Source: Phycisphaerae bacterium (lineage in GTDB: Bacteria; Planctomycetota; Phycisphaerae; Phycisphaerales; SM1A02). From it: 19,357 nucleotides of DNA. The position numbers were made by a program, and so were the translations under genes. How positions within the stretch are numbered: position 1 is the stretch's first letter; every line of letters begins with the position of its first letter. The notes under the pieces are model-generated. The model was not told the DNA's origin, ran no database searches, and saw only the letters and a program-made list of their open reading frames with translations. Below, piece by piece: positions 1 through 6,932 of the stretch. Location: NCBI GenBank assembly GCA_030432455.1, contig JAUIHC010000003.1, forward strand, positions 1-19,357, given 5' to 3'.

Positions 1-240
1 CGAGCCGCGCAGGCCCTCGTCTCCGCGGCGCGGGTGCTCGCCCTCATGGACGGCCGCTACGCGGCGAGCGCGGCGGACATCCGACGCATCGCCCCGTCGG
101 CGCTGCGACATCGGGTGCTGCGGACCTTCGAGGCCGAGGCGGATGGGGTCGAGCCGGACGACATCGTCGCGTCGATCCTGGCCCGGGTGCCGGTCGAGAT
201 CGACGAGTCGCTCGCCCCGCGTGCGGGAGCCGCGTCGTGA
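1..240 (+). CDS. MoxR-family AAA+ ATPase, C-terminal fragment (5' end outside window)
   Basis: The frame is open from the first base and encodes 79 residues ending at TGA 238-240. The text resembles the C-terminal lid of MoxR ATPases: a run like RAAQALVSAARVLALMDGR, then a DIRRIAPSALRHRVL segment and FEAEADGVEPDDIV. In the family this helical lid follows the AAA+ core; the Walker motifs lie upstream of the window. MoxR proteins are thought to act as chaperone-like ATPases that mature or insert metal cofactors, together with VWA partners encoded next door. That fits here, because the following genes encode a DUF58 protein and a VWA membrane protein. The stop codon overlaps the GTG start of the next gene, so the two are probably translationally coupled. 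Family assignment is fairly secure from the lid sequence plus context; the substrate is unknown. Confidence 0.85.
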   Translation, partial: RAAQALVSAARVLALMDGRYAASAADIRRIAPSALRHRVLRTFEAEADGVEPDDIVASILARVPVEIDESLAPRAGAAS

Positions 241-1196
241 GCCCCTTTCCGGACGGGCCACCACCGAAGTCGGCACGGCCGACGCGGGTCGACGAGCTCA
301 TCGACGGCCGTCTCATGGCGCGGCTCGATCATCTGGACGTGGTGAGTCGTCGCATCTTCAGCGGTCGGGTGCAGGGCGAGCGCCGCAGCAAGCGGCGGGG
401 GCAGAGCGTCGAGTTCGCCGACTTCCGGCCGTACGTCGCCGGCGACGACCTGCGCTTCGTGGACTGGAACATCTACGGCCGACTCGACCGGCTCTTCCTC
501 AAGATCTTCCTCGAGGAGGAGGATCTCTCGCTCATCGTCGCGATCGACGCCTCGGCGAGCATGGACTGGGGCGATCCCTCCAAGTTCGAGTTCACCCGCC
601 GTCTGGCGATGGCCCTGGGCTACATCGGTCTGGTCAACCAGAACCGGGTGACCCTCGCCGCGTTCGGAGGACTCGACGCCGACGGCCGACCCGCCGGACT
701 GCAGCGTCTCTCGAATCTGCGGGGACGGCGTCGCACCCACGAGGCGGGGCGGTGGCTGCTCGACCTTGAACCGGGCGGTCCGGGGGGATTCACCGAGGCG
801 ATGAAGACCATCGCCCTCTCGCGACAGGGCCGCGGGGTCATGGTGGTGCTCTCCGACTTCCTTCTCAAGGACGGATACGAGACCGGGCTTCGCTACGTCG
901 CCGGTCGCGGCTACGACGTCTTCGCGATGCAGGTCCTTTCGCCGCAGGAGATCGATCCTCTGAAGCACGGGATGCGGGGCGACCTGCGGCTGGTCGATCT
1001 CGAGGACGGCGACGAGGCGGAGGTGACCGTCAACGGGGCGGTCCTGCAGGGATACCGCGATCGGCTCGACGCCTGGAGCGGCGGCCTGCGCGACTTCTGC
1101 ATTCGCCGAAGCATCATGCACAGCGTGGTGGACACCGCGACGGACATGGACACCCTGTTGCTCGACTACCTGCGGCGACGGGGGCTGCTGCGGTGA
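237..1196 (+). CDS. DUF58 domain-containing protein (VWA-like fold)
   Basis: This encodes 319 residues starting at GTG 237, which overlaps the upstream stop as GTGA. The DUF58 hallmark block is visible: a GERRSKRRGQSVEF segment at about residues 48-60, FRPY, then GDDLRFVDW at 69-77. It is followed by a MIDAS-like DASAS at 104-108, indicating a VWA-type metal-binding fold. No signal peptide or membrane segment is seen, so the protein is probably cytoplasmic or peripheral. DUF58 proteins are regularly encoded between MoxR and BatA-type VWA genes, and that order is kept here. The likely role is as a partner of the MoxR ATPase in assembling a membrane or envelope complex; the substrate is not known. 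The coding end overlaps the next start, so the three genes behave as one operon. Confidence 0.9.
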   Translation: MSPFPDGPPPKSARPTRVDELIDGRLMARLDHLDVVSRRIFSGRVQGERRSKRRGQSVEFADFRPYVAGDDLRFVDWNIYGRLDRLFLKIFLEEEDLSLIVAIDASASMDWGDPSKFEFTRRLAMALGYIGLVNQNRVTLAAFGGLDADGRPAGLQRLSNLRGRRRTHEAGRWLLDLEPGGPGGFTEAMKTIALSRQGRGVMVVLSDFLLKDGYETGLRYVAGRGYDVFAMQVLSPQEIDPLKHGMRGDLRLVDLEDGDEAEVTVNGAVLQGYRDRLDAWSGGLRDFCIRRSIMHSVVDTATDMDTLLLDYLRRRGLLR

Positions 1197-3193
1197 GCTG
1201 GCTGACCCCGATCTTCGGAGGGGTGGTGCTCGGCGTCGCGGTGCCCGCCCTGATCGCCCTCTACTTCCTGCGACTTCGACGCTCCAGTCGTCCGATTCCG
1301 AGCACCATGCTCTGGAAGCGGGCGGTGGAGGATGTTCGGGCCAACGCGCCGTTCCAGCGACTGCGTCTGAATCTGCTGCTGCTTCTCCAACTCATCCTGC
1401 TCGCGCTGCTCGGGGTGGCGCTCATGCAGCCCCGGATCGACGCCGGTGCGTCGCGGGGCGGACGCACCGTGATCCTTCTGGACCGCTCGGCGTCGATGGG
1501 CGTCGCCGACGGCGATGACGACGATCGGTCGCGACTGGAGGTCGCGCGGGACGCCGCGATCGAACGGATCCAGGCGCTGCATGCGGGCGGTCTCTTCGGG
1601 GGCGGCGGGGCGGAGATCATGGTCGTCGCCTTCGCCGACGACGCCGCGATCATGACGCCGTTCACCGACTCCGAGGCGACGGCGATCGCGGCGGTGCGGT
1701 CCATCGAGCCGACCGACGGCCGCAGCGTGATCGGCCCGGCGCTCGAGCTCGCCCGCGCCTACACGACCATCGTCGATCCCGATGCCCAGACGGCGCCGGG
1801 AGAGGCGCCGGCGGCCCTGGAACTCTGGAGCGACGGCCGGATCGCGGATCTCGACGGACAGGTTCTTCGCGCCGGAGAGTCGCTCGAGTTCCATCGGGTG
1901 GGCAGGTCCGACTCCCGCAACGTCGGCATCGCGGCGGTCGCGGCGGAGCGGCCGTACGACGATCCCGGGCGGATCCAGGTCTTCGCCGCGATCGAGAACG
2001 ACGACGACGAGCCGGCGGTGGTGGATGTCCAGCTCGGCGTCGATGGCGGCATCCGCGCCGTGACGCCCGAGCCGGTCGAAGTGCCGCCGGCACGGAACGA
2101 TCCGCAGGCGGGCCGCGTGCCGGGACGGCGGCAGGTCGCGTTCCCCGCGTTCGAACAGGTGCGGGATGCGGTGATCGAAGTCTCGATCGTGGGAGACGAC
2201 GCCCTCGGATGCGACGATGTCGCGGCGCTGGTGGTGCCGCCCGCGCGACGGCTGCGGGTGGCGCTGGTGGGCTCGGAAGGTTTCGTGCTGCGATCCCTGC
2301 TGGAAGGCATGCCGCTCGACGAACTCGATCTGCTCACCGCAGAGGACTTCCGGACGCTGGCGGCCTCAGGTGCCGCTGCCGACTACGACGTCATCGTGCT
2401 GCACGATGTCGAGGTCGACGATCTTCCTCCAGGGCGGTATCTGAGTTTCGGCACCGTGCCGACCGTCGAGGGGCTTCGGAGTTTCGGCGAGCCCGCGGAG
2501 GGGTCGCTCGTTCGCCGGACTCGTGACGATCACCCGGTGCTGCGATTCGTCAATCTCGATCAGTTGTATGTGGCGCGGCTTCGCAAGATCACCACCGGGG
2601 CGGGAACCGCGGTGCTGGTGGACAGTGGCGACGGTCCGATGGTCGTGGAACTGGATCGAGGCTCGATCTCGCTGGTGCACGTGGCGTTCGATCCGCTGGA
2701 TTCGAACTGGCCGTACCTGAGGTCGTTCGTGAACTTCATCTCGAACGCGATCGAGCATCTCGGGACCCGGGGGGATGCGCTGACCTCGCAGGGGCTCGCT
2801 CCCGGAGAGGCGATCGTGACGCGGCTGGATCCAGGGGCGACCGACATCCGCATCCGCACGCCCGACGAGGTGGAGGAATCACTGCAGCCGGAACCCGACG
2901 GGAGCATCGTCTGGGGGCCGATCCGCCGGACGGGGCTTCACGAGATCTCGTGGATTCCTGCCGATCGCGGGCCGCGTGCGAGGCGATTCGTGGCGGTCAA
3001 CCAACTGGCCTCCGATGAACGTCGCGTGGCGGTGGCGGACGACGTTCGATTCGGGGTCTCCACCATCCGCGGACAGGCGACCGATGCCGGTGGGCCTCGC
3101 TGGCGGGATCTCTGGCCCTGGCTGCTGGCCGCGTTTGCGGGCCTGTCGTTGCTGGAGTGGCGCTGGTGGCAGCGTCAGGCCGGGGCCGGTTGA
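1193..3193 (+). CDS. BatA-like VWA domain membrane protein
   Basis: This encodes 666 residues with start GTG 1193 in a GTGA overlap with the DUF58 stop. The N-terminus matches the BatA/aerotolerance pattern: a hydrophobic helix at about 8-26 ending in YFLRLRR, a short loop with a STMLWKRA segment, then a second helix at 58-78. A VWA MIDAS motif DRSAS sits at 97-101. The long middle part (about 250-620) looks extracytoplasmic and lacks recognisable catalytic motifs. A final hydrophobic stretch around WPWLLAAFAGLSLLEW at the C-terminus probably anchors the protein again. Proteins of this layout are common in planctomycetes beside MoxR and DUF58. Function is inferred only from this partnership. 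It is the last gene of the operon; a hairpin follows 36 bp after the stop. Confidence 0.88.
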   Translation: MSWLTPIFGGVVLGVAVPALIALYFLRLRRSSRPIPSTMLWKRAVEDVRANAPFQRLRLNLLLLLQLILLALLGVALMQPRIDAGASRGGRTVILLDRSASMGVADGDDDDRSRLEVARDAAIERIQALHAGGLFGGGGAEIMVVAFADDAAIMTPFTDSEATAIAAVRSIEPTDGRSVIGPALELARAYTTIVDPDAQTAPGEAPAALELWSDGRIADLDGQVLRAGESLEFHRVGRSDSRNVGIAAVAAERPYDDPGRIQVFAAIENDDDEPAVVDVQLGVDGGIRAVTPEPVEVPPARNDPQAGRVPGRRQVAFPAFEQVRDAVIEVSIVGDDALGCDDVAALVVPPARRLRVALVGSEGFVLRSLLEGMPLDELDLLTAEDFRTLAASGAAADYDVIVLHDVEVDDLPPGRYLSFGTVPTVEGLRSFGEPAEGSLVRRTRDDHPVLRFVNLDQLYVARLRKITTGAGTAVLVDSGDGPMVVELDRGSISLVHVAFDPLDSNWPYLRSFVNFISNAIEHLGTRGDALTSQGLAPGEAIVTRLDPGATDIRIRTPDEVEESLQPEPDGSIVWGPIRRTGLHEISWIPADRGPRARRFVAVNQLASDERRVAVADDVRFGVSTIRGQATDAGGPRWRDLWPWLLAAFAGLSLLEWRWWQRQAGAG

Positions 3194-3228
3194 TCCGGCG
3201 AGGCCGATAGCGTCGGGATTCCGCCATT

Positions 3229-3250
3229 CGCCGACGGCATCGAGTCGGCG
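3229..3250 (+). terminator. Stem-loop after the MoxR/DUF58/VWA operon
   Basis: A perfect 7-bp inverted repeat, CGCCGAC (3229-3235) and GTCGGCG (3244-3250), has an 8-nt loop. It lies 36 nt beyond the VWA stop. There is no T-run after it, so it may be a weak terminator or an RNA-stabilising hairpin. Confidence 0.4.
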
Positions 3251-3434
3251 CGGCCACGGCGGGACCACATCGACTCGACATCGGTCGATCATGAGCCATG
3301 GTGTGTGCGGTAGGTCATCGCCACGCCTCCGGCCGACTCGGCTGGAGACCTGGTTCGCGGGCGGAGGGAGCTCCGATGACGACCACGCGGCCCGAGGGGC
3401 CTGGGGAGTGACCCAGGGGCGCGTCCGTTCCCGG

Positions 3435-3466
3435 CGACGACGACGGTCGACAGACCGTCGTCGTCG
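3435..3466. terminator. Strong stem-loop, probable bidirectional terminator
   Basis: A perfect 14-bp stem is formed by CGACGACGACGGTC (3435-3448) and its reverse complement (3453-3466), with loop GACA. It sits between two convergent genes, 31 bp from the stop of the minus-strand gene. No T-tract follows on either strand, as with other hairpins in this window. Confidence 0.7.
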
Positions 3467-3497
3467 TCATTCGCTGGGGGTGGGTGCGGCTCTGCGG

Positions 3498-4157
3498 TCA
3501 GCCGCTCCTCAGACTCGCAAGAAGGTCGTCATCGATGCCGAGGAACTCCCGCATGTGGCGGTCGTAGGTCTCCTGATCCTCGTCACGGCTGAAGTCCAGA
3601 CGCAGTTCGTTGATGACCTTGGTGCCCTGGCCGATCCAGTCGTGCCAGGTCTCGGCCGAGATGTTGGCCCCGATCCACTCGCCGACCGGGCCGCGGAACG
3701 GCGGGGATTCCAGTGGATTCCCAGGGCGTCCGGTTCGTCGGCAGATGAAGGTTCCGGAGGCCGCGAGCCGTTCGGCTTCGGCCTCGTCGTCGGCGGACAG
3801 GGTTGGGGCGGATCGTCCGATCGACTCCAGCCGGGACGCGATGCCGTCCCGCACGAGCAGGTCGCCGCGGGTCGCGGCGATCGTCCAGCCTCGTTCCAGG
3901 ACATCGACCGCCTTGTCCTCCCACCCCGCGTCGATCATGGCCTCGCCCGCCAGTTGGTAGGCCTTGCTCATGTCGGGATTCAGTTGGATCACCCGCTCGA
4001 AGCGGGCGGCGGCTTCGGCGGCTCGACCCGCCTGGAGGTAGGCGTTGCCGAGGGAGAAGTGGGCCATGTCGTTGTCGGGATCGGCGGCCGTCATGTTCTC
4101 GAACTGCGCGATGCGCTGTTCGAGTCGCGGATCTGCGGAAGTGGGGGAATCGCTCAT
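3498..4157 (-). CDS. TPR protein fused to an Fe(2+)-trafficking (YggX-like) domain
   Basis: This encodes 219 residues. Residues about 28-97 form two tetratricopeptide-like repeats (NDMAHFSLGNAYLQAGRAAEA; KAYQLAGEAMIDAGWEDKA). Residues 136-209 resemble the whole small protein YggX: TFICRRTGRPGNPLE carries the single cysteine (C139) in the position of the YggX N-terminal cysteine. It is followed by GPVGEWIGANISAETWHDW and then TKVINELRLDF, the family's W..W...INE.L signature. YggX proteins help protect Fe-S clusters and move iron under oxidative stress, and are normally free-standing at about 90 residues. Here the domain is the C-terminal half of a larger protein. The TPR part may direct it to a partner. 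The gene stands alone, with a TAGCAT box 6 nt before the ATG and no Shine-Dalgarno site. The domain call is good; the precise function is inferred. Confidence 0.82.
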   Translation of the reverse strand: MSDSPTSADPRLEQRIAQFENMTAADPDNDMAHFSLGNAYLQAGRAAEAAARFERVIQLNPDMSKAYQLAGEAMIDAGWEDKAVDVLERGWTIAATRGDLLVRDGIASRLESIGRSAPTLSADDEAEAERLAASGTFICRRTGRPGNPLESPPFRGPVGEWIGANISAETWHDWIGQGTKVINELRLDFSRDEDQETYDRHMREFLGIDDDLLASLRSG

Positions 4158-4163
4158 GCGGCG

Positions 4164-4169
4164 ATGCTA
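4164..4169 (-). promoter_or_regulatory. -10 box TAGCAT, leaderless start of the TPR-YggX gene
   Basis: On the minus strand TAGCAT is followed by 6 nt and then the ATG at 4157. TGC precedes the box. There is no Shine-Dalgarno-like sequence in the gap. It matches seven other starts in this window. Confidence 0.6.
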
Positions 4170-4214
4170 GCACGACGCCCGGCGCGAGGTTCGACGAAGC
4201 CCGGAGGGACAGCC

Positions 4215-4263
4215 CGCGTCCGCCCGGTCTCCTCCGGGAGGAGCTCTCGCGGGCCCGGACGCG
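4215..4263 (-). terminator. Large stem-loop after the HTH gene
   Basis: The outer stem CGCGTCCG (4215-4222) pairs with CGGACGCG (4256-4263). It continues with CCCG/CGGG after a 2-nt bulge, and an inner CTCCTC/GAGGAG hairpin (4229-4243) has a 3-nt loop. It lies 47 nt past the stop of the minus-strand HTH gene and before the next promoter. No T-tract follows. Confidence 0.55.
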
Positions 4264-4309
4264 AGCATGCGTCAGCCGATCTCGGGTCGTGTTCGATCAA
4301 CCTCGTCCG

Positions 4310-4876
4310 TCAGCGGCCGTCGCTGGTCTTGCCGGTGTGCGAGGAGCCGTTGCTGGACTCCCCGTTGTGGGGAATCAGGGGATTGAAGAGCGGCACGAGC
4401 TCGCGGAGCACATCGACGACGAGCCGGTCCTCCGGAAGGCCTCGCATCGCCGCGACGAAGATCGACACCGGCCCATCGACCCCGGCCGCCTCGGCGGCCT
4501 CGATGGCATGGCGGACCTGATACTCCGAGATCGTCTGGTTCCCGAACCGTCGCGAGGCCTCGTCGGCCCAGCGTCGCTGGGCCTGTCGCAGATCGTCGTC
4601 GTTCGCGGTTCGAACGGTGAGCTGCATCCAGCCTTCCATCCACTGCTCCACCAGCATGTCGCCCGGAGCTGCGAGTTGGTATCGGAGAAGAGGAATGGGA
4701 TCGGAGAAGGTGAGCGCCCGCCGCACATCCTCGCGATGGACATAGAGGAACCTGCCGGATCGAGAACCCGGCAGGATGCCGTTCTGCCGCAGCCGTTCGA
4801 GGGTCCGGCGCGATACACCGAACTCCTGAGCGGCCTCGTCCAAGGTGAGCATGTCTGGATCGTTGTGCTTCGCCAC
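4310..4876 (-). CDS. Helix-turn-helix (MerR/excisionase-type) DNA-binding protein
   Basis: With the chosen start this encodes 188 residues. The N-terminal 60 residues have the excisionase-type winged helix: MLTLDEAAQEFGVSRRTLER at residues 9-28, then a GILPGSRSGRFLYVHREDV wing. The remaining 125 residues are not recognised; they look helical (WMEGWMQLTVRTANDDD, a ISEYQVRHAIEAAEAAGVDG stretch) and end in a serine/glycine-rich tail. Start choice: GTG 4876 has AGGGG 6 nt upstream. ATG 4852 (directly before LTLDEAA) and ATG 4921 are alternatives without a good ribosome site, and codons upstream of 4876 lose the strong third-position GC. It is probably a transcription factor rather than a phage excisionase, because no integrase or phage genes lie nearby. 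Targets are unknown. Confidence 0.75.
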   Translation of the reverse strand: MAKHNDPDMLTLDEAAQEFGVSRRTLERLRQNGILPGSRSGRFLYVHREDVRRALTFSDPIPLLRYQLAAPGDMLVEQWMEGWMQLTVRTANDDDLRQAQRRWADEASRRFGNQTISEYQVRHAIEAAEAAGVDGPVSIFVAAMRGLPEDRLVVDVLRELVPLFNPLIPHNGESSNGSSHTGKTSDGR

Positions 4877-5007
4877 GGGAACCCCTGCATCAACATGCGG
4901 GAATCCGATGATGCGGCGCATGCGAGACGCTGATTCCCGGACATTCCGTGGGGTGCGCGGTGGAATCTGGCGGAGATTGGCGGTTCTGGGCGGTAGAGAC
5001 GACACGA

Positions 5008-5039
5008 CGGGTCGCTCCCGGCGTTCCGGGAGCGACCCG
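5008..5039 (-). terminator. Strong stem-loop after the small exported protein gene
   Basis: A perfect 14-bp stem (5008-5021 with 5026-5039; arm CGGGTCGCTCCCGG) has a 4-nt loop. It begins 16 nt downstream of the stop at 5056 on the minus strand. It has no T-tract. It probably ends the regulator/small-protein operon. Confidence 0.7.
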
Positions 5040-5055
5040 CGGGTCGGTGGAAGGG

Positions 5056-5373
5056 TTACGGACGGTGACGGGGCGGCGCCGACGGCCACGGTGCCAGTCT
5101 GATCGGGAGGATCAGATCGAGGCGGATCACGGATCGCCAGGGGAGGAGGTCCGGTCCGGCCGGGTTCGCCTGACGCTCATGGTCTCCGTCCCAGATTCTG
5201 GCGGGACGGATGACGGCGATCGGCCCTTCGTTGTCGATCGAGACCATCGGCTGGATCGGCTTCTTCGGCTTCCGCTGCTCGGCCGAGGTCGTCGAGCCGA
5301 GGATGCCCAGACCGATCACCGCGGTGATGACGAGTCGTCCCGACCGGGAACGAGTACGTGGGGTGCGTTGCAT
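5056..5373 (-). CDS. Small protein with N-terminal signal peptide, function unknown
   Basis: This encodes 105 residues from ATG 5373, which has AGGAG 8 nt upstream. The N-terminus is a textbook export signal: basic MQRTPRTRSRSGR, hydrophobic LVITAVIGLGILG (14-26), and a likely signal-peptidase site TTSA|EQ at 31/32. The mature part begins with a basic proline-rich EQRKPKKPIQP and has no recognised domain. The single tryptophan-containing WDGDHERQANPAG segment and the proline-rich tail give no clear family. There are no cysteines. The gene starts 22 bp after the stop of the HTH-TPR regulator, so they are probably co-transcribed. A strong hairpin follows. The pairing suggests the protein may be the regulator's signal or target, but this is inference. 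Some of the tail could be poorly conserved sequence. Confidence 0.6.
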   Translation of the reverse strand: MQRTPRTRSRSGRLVITAVIGLGILGSTTSAEQRKPKKPIQPMVSIDNEGPIAVIRPARIWDGDHERQANPAGPDLLPWRSVIRLDLILPIRLAPWPSAPPRHRP

Positions 5374-5395
5374 GGTGTGATCTCCTGGTTCGGGG

Positions 5396-6643
5396 TCAAC
5401 CGGCGTTCTCGAAGACTCGGGCGGCCTCGAGGATGCGCCAGCCGATGCGGCGGAATCCCGGGAAGCGGCCCATGGTCCCGGTGATGGTGCGGATCTCCTC
5501 ATCGTCGAGGAACCAGTCCTGCTCGTCGCCGATCAGGTCGGCGATCCGCTGCCGCCGGAAGTGTTCGAGGGTGAAGGCCCGCTCGCGAAGGCCCCAGTTG
5601 CCGATCCGTTCGGCGATCTCCAGAGCCTTGTTGGTGAAGACCGCCATCGGGCGGTGCAGGTCGCTTCCCTGCAGATGCCGCAGGGCGATGTTGCATCCGA
5701 AGATCGCCCACCATCCGTGAGACTCGAGCAGATCGACCGAGGCGCATCCCTCGACGTCGATCGCGCCCTCCAGTTCGACCATCACCTGATCGATCGCCGC
5801 CCCGGGTTCGTGTCGACCGGCCGCGGCCTCGACCTCCAGCAGGCCTCCGGTGCAGATGCGGGCGAAGGCGAGGTCGGTGGGACGGTCGTGATCCCGATGA
5901 AGGTCGAGGAAGATCGAGGCGGCCCGTCGAAGGTGCATCCTGGCCTCGTCGAGACGGCGGGTCGGTTCGCTCTCGGAGGGATCGATCTGTCGTCGGGCGG
6001 CGTGGCCGATCGCATAGTGCGCCATCCCGAGGTTCTCTCGAAGGACCGGATCATCGGGCGTCGCGCCCTCGAAGGCCTCGACGAGGTCTCGTCCGACCGC
6101 CTTGGCCTCGACCAGATGCCACAAGGTGTAGTGGGCGTTGGCGAGCCGGCCCTGAAGAGTGGTGCGCACATCGAGATCCCGACAGTTCATGCCGAGGCCT
6201 TCCTGCGCGCATTCCAGGGCTCGCGCGTACCGACCACGACGATCCCAGACGCTGCCCTCACGCAGGCATGCGATGGCGTGTTCGCGATCGGACCCGGCCA
6301 CCAGACGCAGTCGGGAGGCCAGCCGAAGCGCCTCGTCGAACCGACCGTCGTGCCGAGCCTCGATCGAGGCCCGGCTGATCGCCTCGAACGAGTCGCCGCA
6401 CGCCGGGTCGCTGCCGTCGGGGGCGTGCTCCCAGACCGATTCCGCCACGTCGCCGACGCTCCAGTCCAGCGCGTCGGCGAGGCCGACGATCAGGTCGAGC
6501 TTCGGATTGCCGCTGTCGGGCACGATCTTGGACGGATCCCGACCGAGCACCTTCGAGAGTTCGGTGCGCGACCATCCCCGGTACACCCGGGCGAGATCCA
6601 CGAAACGGCAGAGCCGTTCCCGCTGAACGAGTCGTTCCTGCAT
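5396..6643 (-). CDS. XRE-like HTH regulator with C-terminal TPR domain
   Basis: This encodes 415 residues from ATG 6643, chosen because GGAG lies 8 nt upstream; the frame stays open to 6910 but that part has poor coding character. Residues about 12-70 read as an XRE/Cro-type helix-turn-helix: LARVYRGWSRTELSKVLGRD, then a NPKLDLIVGLADALDWSVGDV segment. The rest is helical with TPR-like repeats, for example FDEALRLASRLRLVAG (102-117), GRYARALECAQEGL (137-150) and ENLGMAHYAIGHAARR. An HTH followed by TPRs is the build of RRNPP peptide-sensing receptors (PlcR, Rgg, NprR), and also of other TPR regulators. The 105-residue exported protein is encoded 22 bp downstream. A 9-bp palindrome lies just upstream of the ribosome site. 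Ligand and targets are unknown. Confidence 0.75.
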   Translation of the reverse strand: MQERLVQRERLCRFVDLARVYRGWSRTELSKVLGRDPSKIVPDSGNPKLDLIVGLADALDWSVGDVAESVWEHAPDGSDPACGDSFEAISRASIEARHDGRFDEALRLASRLRLVAGSDREHAIACLREGSVWDRRGRYARALECAQEGLGMNCRDLDVRTTLQGRLANAHYTLWHLVEAKAVGRDLVEAFEGATPDDPVLRENLGMAHYAIGHAARRQIDPSESEPTRRLDEARMHLRRAASIFLDLHRDHDRPTDLAFARICTGGLLEVEAAAGRHEPGAAIDQVMVELEGAIDVEGCASVDLLESHGWWAIFGCNIALRHLQGSDLHRPMAVFTNKALEIAERIGNWGLRERAFTLEHFRRQRIADLIGDEQDWFLDDEEIRTITGTMGRFPGFRRIGWRILEAARVFENAG

Positions 6644-6666
6644 GCTCGAGTCTCCAATTGGGTTGT

Positions 6667-6690
6667 GGACGACCACGCCCCTGGTCGTCC
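6667..6690 (-). promoter_or_regulatory. Palindromic operator candidate upstream of the HTH-TPR regulator
   Basis: A perfect 9-bp inverted repeat, GGACGACCA (6667-6675) and TGGTCGTCC (6682-6690), is separated by 6 bases. It lies 23 bp before the regulator's ATG and 11 bp before its Shine-Dalgarno site. It could be an autoregulatory dimer-binding site or a hairpin in the leader. Confidence 0.5.
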
Positions 6691-6884
6691 GGTTCTCTCG
6701 TACGCGCCGCGCGTTCGGTGCGGCGCCATCCGGTCCGCTGCGGAATCCACGATTCCGTCCGCGGCTTTCATGGGATCTGCACGAATTCACCAGATCGTGT
6801 CGGAAGACTCGTGGCGTGGTCCGGCGCGATGCGCACCGGACATCCCACGACCGTCGGCGGTGTCGGCCGACGATCCGATCATCC

Positions 6885-6932
6885 AAGACTTCACGCCCCC
6901 AAGACTTCACGCCCCCAAGACTTCACGCCCCC
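6885..6932. repeat. Three perfect tandem 16-bp repeats
   Basis: The unit AAGACTTCACGCCCCC occurs three times head to tail at 6885-6900, 6901-6916 and 6917-6932, with no mismatches. A partly similar stretch follows. The repeats are about 240 bp upstream of the HTH-TPR gene in a gene-free region. The unit is not a multiple of 3, so it is unlikely to be coding. Confidence 0.9.

Larger units (their letters stand above)
3194..3497. other. Gene-free convergent intergenic region with several hairpins
   Basis: About 300 bases separate the VWA gene (+) from the TPR-YggX gene (-), which converge. I see no credible gene. A 37-codon frame (ATG 3298 to TGA 3411) exists and has an internal ATG at 3376 preceded by GGAGGGAG, but its protein is unconvincing. 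The stretch holds stem-loops at 3229-3250, 3327-3347, 3362-3375, 3389-3401 and 3435-3466, plus a longer-range 7-bp pairing (3314-3320 with 3374-3380). It may be simply a double terminator region or may hold a structured RNA. Confidence 0.5.

Noticed and set aside
57..1121. 354-codon open frame on the minus strand
   Set aside because: It lies antisense to the DUF58 gene, has no recognisable domain and arises from high third-position GC of the real gene.
3298..3411. 37-codon small gene with an internal Shine-Dalgarno/ATG at 3376
   Set aside because: The reading frame is short, has no coding bias and lies in a region better explained by hairpins.
2976..4520. 514-codon plus-strand frame
   Set aside because: It crosses the end of the VWA gene, the hairpin-rich gap and the antisense of two real minus-strand genes, and its protein is arginine-rich with no domain.
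4310..4876. Phage excisionase / integrated element
   Set aside because: The HTH is of excisionase type, but there is no integrase, attachment repeat, tRNA or phage gene nearby.
6644..6910. Longer N-terminus of the HTH-TPR regulator from ATG 6910
   Set aside because: This part has weak coding character, covers the palindrome and part of the 16-bp repeats, and lacks a ribosome site; ATG 6643 has GGAG at 8 nt.
6885..6932. CRISPR array
   Set aside because: The 16-bp repeats are directly adjacent with no spacers and there are no cas genes.
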